DNA from: Candidatus Thorarchaeota archaeon
GTDB lineage: Archaea; Asgardarchaeota; Thorarchaeia; Thorarchaeales; Thorarchaeaceae
Reading direction: 5' to 3'
DNA: 14,702 nt
Assembly (NCBI GenBank): GCA_011365025.1
Contig: RDOF01000019.1
Coordinates: 41,353 to 56,054 of the forward strand
Part shown: piece after piece, positions 1 through 7,515 of the stretch
How positions within the stretch are numbered: the first letter of the stretch is position 1
Layout: the number at the start of each line of letters is the position of its first letter
Program-made: the position numbers and the translations under genes
Notes under the pieces: generated by a model
Seen by the model: the letters and a program-made list of their open reading frames with translations, nothing else
Database searches by the model: none
What the model was told of the DNA's origin: nothing

Positions 1-407
1 GCCATCTTCTGAGACCCATTGAAGTGACCGAGTTCACTCCTGAGATTTTACAGAAGATGGTCCAGGTGACAGGAGCGGAGGTCATTGACTATCCGCTTTG
101 GAAGCAGTGCTGCGGAGCGACTGTTCTCCCGGTTAACGAGGAACTGGCTATTAGATTGGCACGCGACAAGCTGAAGTCAATGAAAGAAGCAGGGGCCGTT
201 TTTATCACAGTCGTCTGCCCTGCGTGTGGCAACCAGCTTGATCTGCAGCAGATTGGATTGAAGGATTCGTACGGTGAGGTCTACGATCTTCCGGTGCTCC
301 TCTATCCGCAGATATTAGGACTAGCAATGGGGATGGATGAGGAAGCGGTAGGTTTGGGAATGAACAGAGTTCCTGCAGACCCCATCTTGGAACATCTGAC
401 TGAATGA
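1..407 (+). CDS. hdrB: HdrB-like CCG-domain subunit, C-terminal part (5' end outside window)
   Basis: The reading frame is open from the left edge, so the GTG at 24 is only an internal codon. It reads (Cys)-His-Leu-Leu-Arg-Pro from base 1, if the cut first codon (bases 0-2, ending GC) is TGC. The visible part carries one complete CCG domain: this Cys, 35 residues, Cys-Cys-Gly, 34 residues, then Cys-Pro-Ala-Cys-Gly, close to the CX31-39CCX35-36CXXC pattern of HdrB. The ending (PVLLYPQILGLAMG) is also typical. In methanogens HdrB holds non-cubane [4Fe-4S] clusters that reduce the CoM-S-S-CoB disulfide; in other archaea the substrate of HdrB-like subunits is often unknown. It is the first visible gene of a tight operon with two HdrA-like genes, which supports a subunit of a soluble Hdr-like complex. 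An HdrC gene could lie just upstream, outside the window. The family is confident; the substrate is not. Confidence 0.88.
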   Translation, partial: HLLRPIEVTEFTPEILQKMVQVTGAEVIDYPLWKQCCGATVLPVNEELAIRLARDKLKSMKEAGAVFITVVCPACGNQLDLQQIGLKDSYGEVYDLPVLLYPQILGLAMGMDEEAVGLGMNRVPADPILEHLTE

Positions 408-412
408 GGTGA
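406..412 (+). promoter_or_regulatory. Ribosome binding site deciding the start of the short HdrA gene
   Basis: GAGGTGA lies across the stop codon of the HdrB-like gene and sits 8 nt before the ATG at 421. An in-frame GTG at 409 is inside this site, so the ATG at 421 is the better start. The same GGTGA-type motif precedes the gene at 3840. Confidence 0.7.
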
Positions 413-420
413 CCGCGTTA

Positions 421-1671
421 ATGACTGACCCAGTTCTGGTCATTGGTGCTGGCGTTGCCGGGATGACAGCTGCAGTCGAACTAGCTGACAATGGAGTTGA
501 AGTTATACTCGTTGACCGCAAGTCAACCATTGGAGGAAATGCTCTTGACCTATACAAAGCATTCCCGACGGATGACTGCTTTTACTGCTTTGAAGGAAAC
601 CGATGGCGACCTGGTATCCGCAAGTGCTTCTACCGAAGTGCTATGATAGACCAACCAAATATTGACCTCATGACAAATACAAGCATAGAGGACATATCCG
701 GCACTCCTGGAAAATTCACCGTGAGACTGTCCATAGGCCCGCAGTACATAGACCCGAAGAAATGCATACTGTGTGGTCTATGCATTGAAACCTCGGAAGC
801 ATTCGCTCTCGAATCGCCTCAGTGTCAACCTCAGGCAGTAACGTACGATCCAGGCAAGATGGATGAAAGGGCAAAGAAGGCGGAACAGGATTGCCCCACC
901 AAGGCAATCTCATTGGATGCGGCTCCATCTGAGAATACAATCAGTGTATCCGATATTGTTGTGGCAACAGGATATCATGAGATGCAACCGGTGGCAGTGG
1001 ATGAATATGGATATGGCGTTTTGCCTAACGTAATCACCCAACTGGAACTAGCTCGGATTCTTGACCCAAATGGCCAGTATGGAGGAAGACCTGTTCGTCC
1101 TTCTGACGGAAACCCGGCGAAACGAGTTATGATGATTCAGTGTGTTGGAAGTAGGGATGAAAACCACTACCCCTTCTGCTCCAAAATTTGCTGTGTCTTT
1201 GCTCTCAAACATGCAAACATCATAACCAATGAACGGGAAGAAGGGAAGGTTAGCGTTGTCTATATGGACATAAGAACTTATGACCGGCACGAGAGGTACT
1301 ACCGGGAGGCACGAGAAGCGGGAGTCGAGTTCATCAGAGGAAGAGTCAGTCGGGTTATATCCAAAGATGATGATATGTTGGAGGTCACTGTCTACGACTC
1401 ACTTCTGGACAGATACCTACTATTTTCTGTCGACCTGCTCGTATTGTCATCAGCTCTTGAGCCCTCGGAAGGTTCTGAAGGTATTATCAAGACGCTTGGA
1501 CTCAGGATGGCCAGCGGATACATTGGACCTGCAGATGTTGTATCTGAGAATGAAGTAGTTGTTGGGAACCACGTTTACGCATGTGGAGGCGCCCTAGGAC
1601 CCGCAGAGGTTCCGGAGAGTGTGAACCAAGCTAGAGCTGTGGTGAGTAAGATTCTCCAAGGGAGGAAGTGA
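421..1671 (+). CDS. hdrA: Short HdrA-like flavoprotein (QmoA-like layout)
   Basis: A 416-aa HdrA-family FAD protein, far shorter than methanogen HdrA (about 650 aa) and close to QmoA. A Rossmann FAD motif (GAGVAG, residues 9-14) opens the protein, so the usual HdrA N-terminal domain is absent. The HdrA cysteine insert follows (FPTDDCFYC, C53 and C56, then C69). Next is a reduced ferredoxin segment with C115, C118 and C121, and a Cys-Pro only at 158. The HdrA signature is present as CVGSRDE (241-247) and CSKICC (253-258). The C-terminus (YACGGALGPAEVPESV) is the FAD-closing segment; no C-terminal ferredoxin follows. In Hdr complexes HdrA carries the FAD, which in HdrABC/MvhAGD bifurcates electrons. 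The gene begins 13 nt after the HdrB-like gene and ends 6 nt before the long HdrA, so all are probably co-transcribed and co-assembled. The start at 421 rests on the GAGGTGA site; GTG at 409 is the alternative. Confidence 0.9.
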   Translation: MTDPVLVIGAGVAGMTAAVELADNGVEVILVDRKSTIGGNALDLYKAFPTDDCFYCFEGNRWRPGIRKCFYRSAMIDQPNIDLMTNTSIEDISGTPGKFTVRLSIGPQYIDPKKCILCGLCIETSEAFALESPQCQPQAVTYDPGKMDERAKKAEQDCPTKAISLDAAPSENTISVSDIVVATGYHEMQPVAVDEYGYGVLPNVITQLELARILDPNGQYGGRPVRPSDGNPAKRVMMIQCVGSRDENHYPFCSKICCVFALKHANIITNEREEGKVSVVYMDIRTYDRHERYYREAREAGVEFIRGRVSRVISKDDDMLEVTVYDSLLDRYLLFSVDLLVLSSALEPSEGSEGIIKTLGLRMASGYIGPADVVSENEVVVGNHVYACGGALGPAEVPESVNQARAVVSKILQGRK

Positions 1672-1677
1672 TGACTA

Positions 1678-3843
1678 ATGGAAAACAAATCTACAGTCCT
1701 CATCTGTACCTGCGGCAAGCAGCTCAATCTTGATTTTGACCTCCTCAAGGGCGAAACTTCGAAATCTAACTTGGTTGAGTCAGTCATTGTTCATGACCTT
1801 CTTTGCCAAGAAGAAGGCCTTGCTACCCTTGCAGACTTGATGGCAAAGAGCGACAGGAGAGTTGTGGTTGCAGCCTGCACAAGTCAGAAGATACAGCCTC
1901 GGATTGAACAGTATCTACGTGAAAATGGAAAAGACCCCTCTTTGGTCACCTACGTGAATCTGCGCGAACATTCCGCTTGGGTTCATGACAACTCTAAGGA
2001 TGCCTCAAGGAAGAGTCTTGCCATGATTCGAGGTGCAGTTGCGAGAGCTAGGAAATCTACTCCGCTCCCTTCCGAGAAGAAGGAGATGAAACGTCACGTT
2101 ACCGTGATTGGTGGAGGAATTGCAGGACTGGAATCCGCCTTGAGTCTTTCAGCCCTTGGATACGAAGTGACCCTTCTAGAGAGAGGTGAAGAATTAGGCG
2201 GTCATGTTCTTGATCTTCCGATGGTAGCCCCAACTGGTAAGTCAGGAAAAGAGATTCTGAAAGGTCGTTTGGAAGCTGTAGAAGCAAGCAGCAAGATTAC
2301 CGTTGTCACCAATGCAAGGGTCAAGTATGTCCAGGGGGAAATGGGCAATTTTCAGGTCCACTACATAATTGGAGAGAGCGAGAAGGAGTCCAAGATTCTA
2401 ACCTCTGCAATTGTCATGGCAACAGGCTTCAAAGAATTTAAGCCCACCATGATGGAGGTGTACAGGTACGGCAAAAATCCTGATGTGCTTACGCAATTGG
2501 AACTCTCAAGGATGCTCTCTTCAGGAGAATTAGTGCGTCCTTCCAATGGTGAATCTGTAAAAGAGATTGTCATGGTTCAATGTGTGGGGAGCAGAGACGA
2601 GGACTACAAGCGAGATTGTAGCAAACTATGTTGCACTTTTGCCATAGACAACTCGTTAGAGGTTCTCAAGATGAATCCGGACGCGTGCGTCAGAGTTGTA
2701 TACATGGATATTCGTGTTCCCTTTGAAAACGAGATGATCTACAAGGAATCGAGAGAGAAGGGAGTTGACTATATTCGAGGGAGAATCAGTATGGTCTGGG
2801 AGGAAGAGGGACAGACTAAGGTTCGTATATATGACTCATTGATGAACAAGTATATTGACACCTCACCAGACCTGTTGGTGCTTTCCACAGCAATTCTTCC
2901 ACCGGAGGGAATCTCCGAGCTCTCTGAAACTCTGGGTTATGCCGTGGAAGATGATGGACACATTAAGGACTTGTATGGGAAACTTAGACGAACTGAAACG
3001 CGCCGAAGGGGTGTTGTTGCTGCAGGCGCCGTGACAAGACCTCAGTTTGTATTTGAGGCCGTTACTGATGCTCAAGCTGCTGCTCTAGTGCTACATAACG
3101 AATTACAGAAAGGTGTTATTGAGAAAGTTGCACGAGGAGCAGTTCTCAATGTGGATGATTGCGTGGGTTGTAGCCTTTGTGCTCAACAGTGTCCACGAGG
3201 TGTCCCATTGATGATTGAACAGACTGAAGCTGAGGAGTTAGACGAAGACCAGAAGTTTCTCTTCAAGGCAGCCATTGATACCTTGAATTGTCATGCTTGT
3301 GGTGTTTGTCAGAGCTTGTGTCCCTCTGGTGCCACTCAGTTGAACTTCTTGACAAACGAACAGCTTTGGGAAGAGATTGATGCTGTTTTAGAAGGAGCAG
3401 GCCCTGAAGAACCAATCACACTTTGCTTCTATTGTGAGGAGTGTGCAGTTTCTACAATCGACATTGTAGGCACAAAGAGAATCAAATATCCTAGCAACAA
3501 TCGGCTCATTCCGGTTCCGTGTGCTGGGCGTGTTTCAATTATTGACATTCTTCGTGCCTTTGAGAAAGGGGCCAGTACTGTTATGGTAGCTTCCTGTGAG
3601 AAAGACCGCTGTCATGTTGGTGGAACAGGAAATGAAATTGCGCAAGTGCAAGTGGATGTTGCTCAAGACATTCTGAAGGCGATTGGCTGGAAGGGAGAAC
3701 GTGTGGATATGTTCAGAATGTTTAGCGCCGAACCGGAACGATTCATCACAGCTATTGATGAGATGACAAAACGGGCAAAGGAGCTTGGACCGACCCCTGT
3801 TCACAAGGGAACAGCCGGCAAATGGGCGGAGGTGACCAAATGA
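1678..3843 (+). CDS. hdrA: HdrA-MvhD fusion flavoprotein with two ferredoxin clusters (QmoB-like layout)
   Basis: 721 aa. Domains in order: HdrA N-terminal domain (about 1-130, CTCG at 10-13, C43, C67 in VVVAACTSQ); FAD Rossmann fold (GGGIAG, 145-150); HdrA signature CVGSRDE (302-308) with CSKLCC (314-319); two [4Fe-4S] ferredoxin motifs (C495-C498-C501-C505 and C538-C541-C544-C548, each followed by Pro); and an MvhD/FrhD-like domain (about 580-695; C583, C586, C589, C615, C640, C645) that in MvhD holds a [2Fe-2S] cluster receiving electrons from hydrogenase. The cysteine insert of canonical HdrA (FPT-DC-x2-C), present in the upstream short HdrA, is missing here, so the two proteins look complementary. 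QmoB of sulfate reducers has the same HdrA-plus-MvhD build. Likely role: second flavin subunit and electron entry or exit arm of the complex. A GGAGG stands 12 nt before the start. Its stop overlaps the next start (ATGA). Confidence 0.92.
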   Translation: MENKSTVLICTCGKQLNLDFDLLKGETSKSNLVESVIVHDLLCQEEGLATLADLMAKSDRRVVVAACTSQKIQPRIEQYLRENGKDPSLVTYVNLREHSAWVHDNSKDASRKSLAMIRGAVARARKSTPLPSEKKEMKRHVTVIGGGIAGLESALSLSALGYEVTLLERGEELGGHVLDLPMVAPTGKSGKEILKGRLEAVEASSKITVVTNARVKYVQGEMGNFQVHYIIGESEKESKILTSAIVMATGFKEFKPTMMEVYRYGKNPDVLTQLELSRMLSSGELVRPSNGESVKEIVMVQCVGSRDEDYKRDCSKLCCTFAIDNSLEVLKMNPDACVRVVYMDIRVPFENEMIYKESREKGVDYIRGRISMVWEEEGQTKVRIYDSLMNKYIDTSPDLLVLSTAILPPEGISELSETLGYAVEDDGHIKDLYGKLRRTETRRRGVVAAGAVTRPQFVFEAVTDAQAAALVLHNELQKGVIEKVARGAVLNVDDCVGCSLCAQQCPRGVPLMIEQTEAEELDEDQKFLFKAAIDTLNCHACGVCQSLCPSGATQLNFLTNEQLWEEIDAVLEGAGPEEPITLCFYCEECAVSTIDIVGTKRIKYPSNNRLIPVPCAGRVSIIDILRAFEKGASTVMVASCEKDRCHVGGTGNEIAQVQVDVAQDILKAIGWKGERVDMFRMFSAEPERFITAIDEMTKRAKELGPTPVHKGTAGKWAEVTK
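3828..3835 (+). promoter_or_regulatory. Ribosome binding site for the 755-aa gene
   Basis: GGAGGTGA, inside the end of the long HdrA gene, is 4 nt before the ATG at 3840, which overlaps the TGA of that gene. It favours 3840 over the in-frame ATG at 3822 and indicates translational coupling. Confidence 0.7.
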
Positions 3844-6107
3844 GTAAGCCAAAGAGTTTGGATCTCATGGCGCCAAAACGCCGCCGGATGATGGATATGA
3901 TTCTCGTCTTAGGAGGGTTAAAGGAAGAGTCAGCAATCCCTCCAAGCAGGGTAAGCAGCGAGCTTGAGAGTCTCAAGGGGGAAATTGCACCTTTAATCAA
4001 CGAGGTTCTTGCATTTCCTAATGCATATTTTTCAGAGCTCTCATCTACCATTGAGAAGGCAGGATTGCTCTCCCAAGTCGTAGATAGAGCTCTACTATCA
4101 CAAGCGGTGGATAAGCTGGAGAAAGCAGTAGCGTCAGCGAGTAATGAGGGAATCGTCGGGCTACTCGAACTGCTTAGAGCTGCAAAGAACAGACTGGAGG
4201 GCTCAGAGAAAGAGGATGTGAGCCAGACTAGGGTCGATGTCGGTTCGGTACTTGTGCCACTTCCCGAGATAGTTAGTGGTCTCGAAGCAATCGTAGGGGA
4301 GTATGAGGCTGCTTCAGTAAAGGAAGCAGAAGCTGCTGGTTCTGAATTGACATCTTTGACATCTGCTGTTTTGGATGCGGTTGCGTCACTTGAGAGTGAT
4401 CCTGATGCATCACTTGATGCAATCCAAAAGATCGGCACAAAGACAAGATACGGACCATTTCTTAGAACCACAGCACAGGTCAAACGTGGAGTTCGAGAAG
4501 GGCGAATTGATGGAGAGCGATTCAGGGAATTGCTCTCTCGAAACATACTCACCGAATTGCGCCGTGGAGTCATCATGTTTGTCTTGAGTAAGATGGGTTC
4601 AAAGACGGTCACACAAATCGCGGACTTGACAGAAACCTCCTCTACTGAGATTCAGGCTGCAATTGTCAGTATGATTCAACGGGGTGAGGTCGAGATGGTA
4701 GGTCTCGATGGCGATGCTCCAGTCTTTGCCATGGTTCATGAAAGCGTTCCAGGTACAACTCTGGTTCTGAAGAGAGTCATACAGCAGATACGAGGAATAA
4801 CGAAGGTATTGGAAGGCCCTACAAAGGTCAAGGTTAACGAACCGCTTCAGCGTCTGGAACAGCTCCTTGGTCGTCTTCAGAAACTGGGTCAATATGATGA
4901 AACTGCATTTGCAGAAGACATGAATAGACTACGAGATACTGCTGATACTGCAACGGAAGCGGCATTATCAACCAGTACTGACGAATCGTCTGAAGATCTT
5001 AGGTTGCTTATTTCTGCGGGATTGGAGGCGTTTGCCAGATTCAGACTGAAAATAGCGTTAGAAAAGGGACCAAGTCTTGTTACTGAAACTAATGTATATG
5101 GTGAGAAGCTTGACCCTGTGGTCTATGAGAAAATGATGTCGAGTTATCTCGATAATGAGATTGAGCGGGGCACAATTCTCATCCTGATTCGTCAACTGGG
5201 TGCTATGACAGCAGAAGACCTTGCAAAACGAACACCAATTCCGCAAGATAGGATTCTCCAGCACTTACTCCGAATGAAACGTGATGAACTACTCACGTTG
5301 GCAGGAGAAAAACATGGGTATGTTCTATTTGATGTTCCAAGGATACCATCCGAAGCTGAGGTAGCCGTGAAAAGCGCCAGCGAACTCGCGCTTCAGCTTT
5401 CAGAAGCTAAGGCTGAGCTTGATGTTGTTCTCGGGGACTTCAAGGCTGAATATATCGGAAGATTAGCTAACTCACTTGAGGCCATTGCAAAAGCCCGCGA
5501 CAGACTGGAGAAGATAACTGTTGATGGTGCTACGGTTGGCTCATCAACCCTGAAGGCCGTAGAAGAGAGTGCAAGATCAGCTGTTGTAATGGCTTATCGA
5601 ACTAGGGCAAGATTGCCAAGTACGCGACCCAAGGTCACACTTGAGGAGCTCCAAAATGTGGATGTTCCATCAGTCCTTGATGAATACAGGTCACAAATGG
5701 GCTATGCACCATTGCTAGGTTTTGGTACCATAAATTGGGAGATGTCCAAGTGTCTTGGCTGTAAATCTTGCGAAATCTCTTGTCCTGAAGATGCCATTGA
5801 ACTAAAGCCAGTAATCGAATTACCAAAATTCTTTGACTTCTCAGAAGAAGCAATGGGAAAATTGCCAGTGAACAAATCCTTGTTCTATACAACGGTCAGG
5901 AACTTGGCTGTTGCAAGACCAACAGAAAACATTGCACTGGCCAAAGAAGCGCCAGGATTTGGTACAGTTGAAGTCGACCTTTGGCTTTGTGTTGCATGTC
6001 GAACCTGTGTAAGACGTTGTCCAGGTCCTGAAGATGGTGCTCTGGAGTTAGAGCTCAAGTGGAATCTCCCCGAAGTGGTCCGCCAAATCACCGCTGAGAC
6101 TAGATAG
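3840..6107 (+). CDS. Fusion protein: helical regions, two winged-helix-like modules and an HdrC-like dicluster ferredoxin tail
   Basis: 755 aa; I do not recognise the whole protein as a known family. Residues about 1-221 are mostly helical and Glu/Ala/Ser/Leu-rich, with a basic patch (PKRRR) near the start. Residues 222-298 and 423-499 are two copies of one 77-residue module that align without gaps (14 identities by my hand count, many conservative changes). Each reads as a winged helix: E(L/I)xRGxI, xxxxGxxT, A, T, helix, short wing. Each is followed by a long helical stretch. The C-terminus has two [4Fe-4S] motifs: C638-C641-C644-C648-Pro and C717-C720-C723-C727-Pro, the second introduced by DLWLC as in HdrC. 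The ATGA overlap with the long HdrA gene argues that it belongs to the Hdr-like complex. It may serve as the HdrC-like subunit that carries electrons to HdrB, with the winged helices acting as a scaffold or, less likely, a redox-responsive DNA-binding part. The domain reading is fair; the role is inference. Confidence 0.85.
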   Translation: MSKPKSLDLMAPKRRRMMDMILVLGGLKEESAIPPSRVSSELESLKGEIAPLINEVLAFPNAYFSELSSTIEKAGLLSQVVDRALLSQAVDKLEKAVASASNEGIVGLLELLRAAKNRLEGSEKEDVSQTRVDVGSVLVPLPEIVSGLEAIVGEYEAASVKEAEAAGSELTSLTSAVLDAVASLESDPDASLDAIQKIGTKTRYGPFLRTTAQVKRGVREGRIDGERFRELLSRNILTELRRGVIMFVLSKMGSKTVTQIADLTETSSTEIQAAIVSMIQRGEVEMVGLDGDAPVFAMVHESVPGTTLVLKRVIQQIRGITKVLEGPTKVKVNEPLQRLEQLLGRLQKLGQYDETAFAEDMNRLRDTADTATEAALSTSTDESSEDLRLLISAGLEAFARFRLKIALEKGPSLVTETNVYGEKLDPVVYEKMMSSYLDNEIERGTILILIRQLGAMTAEDLAKRTPIPQDRILQHLLRMKRDELLTLAGEKHGYVLFDVPRIPSEAEVAVKSASELALQLSEAKAELDVVLGDFKAEYIGRLANSLEAIAKARDRLEKITVDGATVGSSTLKAVEESARSAVVMAYRTRARLPSTRPKVTLEELQNVDVPSVLDEYRSQMGYAPLLGFGTINWEMSKCLGCKSCEISCPEDAIELKPVIELPKFFDFSEEAMGKLPVNKSLFYTTVRNLAVARPTENIALAKEAPGFGTVEVDLWLCVACRTCVRRCPGPEDGALELELKWNLPEVVRQITAETR

Positions 6108-6180
6108 TTGAGCAGAGATTTGGACATTGGGTAAGGCCCATATACTCCTAGGCAGTAGTGGAAATACTGGAATATTCAGC

Positions 6181-6184
6181 GAGG
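6181..6184 (+). promoter_or_regulatory. Ribosome binding site of the acyl-CoA dehydrogenase gene
   Basis: GAGG stands 7 nt before the ATG at 6192. The 84-nt gap after the Hdr operon also holds a weak TATA-like CATATA (6139-6144), so either read-through or a separate promoter is possible. Confidence 0.5.
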
Positions 6185-6191
6185 AATAGCA

Positions 6192-7391
6192 ATGGTTGAT
6201 TTTAGCTACACAAAGGCACAGCTCGATCTTCAAAAGCGTGCCCGTGAATTCGCGCAGAAGTATATGATTCCTTATGCTCACTACTATGACAAAACAGGTG
6301 AGTTCCCACGACCAATCATCCAGAAATGCTGGGATGAGGGGTTGATGAACCTATCAATTCCAAAGGAGTATGGTGGACTTGGACTGGGAGTAACCGAACA
6401 GTGTATTGCTGTTGAAGAAATGGCAGCTGGATGCGCCGGCATGACTACGAGCATTTACGTCAACAGCCTCGGCGCAGAACCTATTCTTGTTGCAGGAAAT
6501 AAAGAGCAGAAGGAGAAATATCTTCGGCCCCTAACTGATGAACTCAAGTTTGTCAGCTTCGCCTGCTCTGAACCCGGAATGGGGAGTGATGTTGCTGGAA
6601 TCAAGACGAAGGTTGAGAAGAGAGGTGACCGCTATGTATTGAGCGGGGCGAAGTTCTGGATTACCAATGCCCCTCATGCTGATTACTTCACAGTCTTCGC
6701 CAGCTTAGACCCCAGTCAGCGACATAAGGCTCTATGTGCATTCATTGTTGATGCAGATACCCCTGGAGTAAAGACGGGACGGCCTGTGGAGAAGATGGGA
6801 CATAGAGCCTCAACCACATCCGCTGTCATGTTTAGAGATGCTGAAGTACCGGCAGAAAACATGCTCGGTTCTGAAGGAGAGGGGTTCAAGATAGCCATGC
6901 AGACCTTCGCTATGACTCGACCATCCATTGCAGCATTCGCAACAGGTCTTGCTAGGGCAGCAATGGAATATGCTCGGGAGTATGTAAGCAAACGGGAAGC
7001 CTTCAATCAGAAGCTTCGTGAGTTCGAGGTGATTCAGTTCAAGCTTGCAGAGATGTACATGAAGATAGAAGCATCGCGCCTTCTCTATCTGAAAGCTGCT
7101 TGGACTGCAGACAATAATGAAGACTCCACCGTTCCTGCGAGCATTGCAAAAGCAATTGCTACAGATGTAGCTATGGAGGTTGCAAGTGAAGCAGTACAGA
7201 TTCACGGGGGTTACGGCTATATAGACCAGTATCCCCTCGAGAAGCTCTTCCGTGATGCCAAGCTCTATCAGATATACGAAGGAACAAGCGAAGTTCAGCG
7301 CTTAATACTAGGTCGATATGTGTTGAAGGGCTATGAGCCAGCTATGCAGCAGATACCAAAGTGGTTGAATAAAGACCCTCCTAGCTTCTGA
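6192..7391 (+). CDS. Acyl-CoA dehydrogenase
   Basis: 399 aa, the usual length for a soluble acyl-CoA dehydrogenase, with all three regions: N-terminal helical domain, middle beta domain (SEPGMGSDV, 126-134, then the KFWITNA segment) and C-terminal helical domain. IHGGYGY (337-343) and YEGTSEVQ give the expected catalytic base Glu363, the position found in short- and medium-chain and glutaryl-type enzymes. It would oxidise an acyl-CoA to the 2-enoyl-CoA using FAD, in the cytoplasm, as the first step of beta-oxidation or in branched-chain amino-acid breakdown; the sequence does not show the chain-length preference. It normally passes electrons to ETF, but no ETF gene is in view. It follows the Hdr-like operon by 84 nt on the same strand, which raises the possibility that the Hdr complex reoxidises it directly or through an ETF encoded elsewhere. 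The start at 6192 is supported by GAGG 7 nt upstream. Confidence 0.95.
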   Translation: MVDFSYTKAQLDLQKRAREFAQKYMIPYAHYYDKTGEFPRPIIQKCWDEGLMNLSIPKEYGGLGLGVTEQCIAVEEMAAGCAGMTTSIYVNSLGAEPILVAGNKEQKEKYLRPLTDELKFVSFACSEPGMGSDVAGIKTKVEKRGDRYVLSGAKFWITNAPHADYFTVFASLDPSQRHKALCAFIVDADTPGVKTGRPVEKMGHRASTTSAVMFRDAEVPAENMLGSEGEGFKIAMQTFAMTRPSIAAFATGLARAAMEYAREYVSKREAFNQKLREFEVIQFKLAEMYMKIEASRLLYLKAAWTADNNEDSTVPASIAKAIATDVAMEVASEAVQIHGGYGYIDQYPLEKLFRDAKLYQIYEGTSEVQRLILGRYVLKGYEPAMQQIPKWLNKDPPSF

Positions 7392-7428
7392 GTGCCGCAG
7401 GTTCCCTCTTTCTAGTCCTAAGCCATTG

Positions 7429-7449
7429 GTTGCATGTGTGTTTTGCAAC
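7429..7449. other. Short inverted repeat between the dehydrogenase and binding-protein genes
   Basis: GTTGCA (7429-7434) and TGCAAC (7444-7449) form a perfect 6-bp inverted repeat around 9 nt. It may be a hairpin at the end of the dehydrogenase transcript or a regulator site upstream of the binding-protein gene. There is no clear T-run, so I do not call it a terminator. Confidence 0.3.
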
Positions 7450-7458
7450 AAAAGAAGG

Positions 7459-7467
7459 ACTATATCC
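7459..7467 (+). promoter_or_regulatory. Possible TATA box of the binding-protein gene
   Basis: ACTATATCC sits about 50 nt before the ATG at 7516, so transcription would start near 7490 with a short leader that contains GAGGT (7507-7511), a ribosome binding site 4 nt before the start. An alternative is AAAATAAAT at 7472-7480. Weak evidence. Confidence 0.3.
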
Positions 7468-7515
7468 ATCGAAAATAAATGCATTTTCAAGCTTGAGGAT
7501 AGAAGTTGAGGTTGT

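Noticed and set aside
3840..4010. Possible third copy of the winged-helix-like module at the start of the 755-aa protein
   Set aside because: RRRMMDMILVLGGLK loosely resembles the module start, but the following residues do not align convincingly.
3752..4612. A long minus-strand open frame (286 codons) under the start of the 755-aa gene
   Set aside because: Its translation is Ser/Pro/Thr-rich low-complexity typical of an antisense shadow, and it overlaps two well-supported plus-strand genes.
6128..6141. Short hairpin TGGG-TAAGG-CCCA after the Hdr operon as a terminator
   Set aside because: The stem is only 4 bp and no T-run follows.
6810..7205. A 131-codon minus-strand frame inside the acyl-CoA dehydrogenase gene
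   Set aside because: Cys/His-rich translation comes from antisense reading of a clear dehydrogenase; no ribosome binding site or homology is evident.
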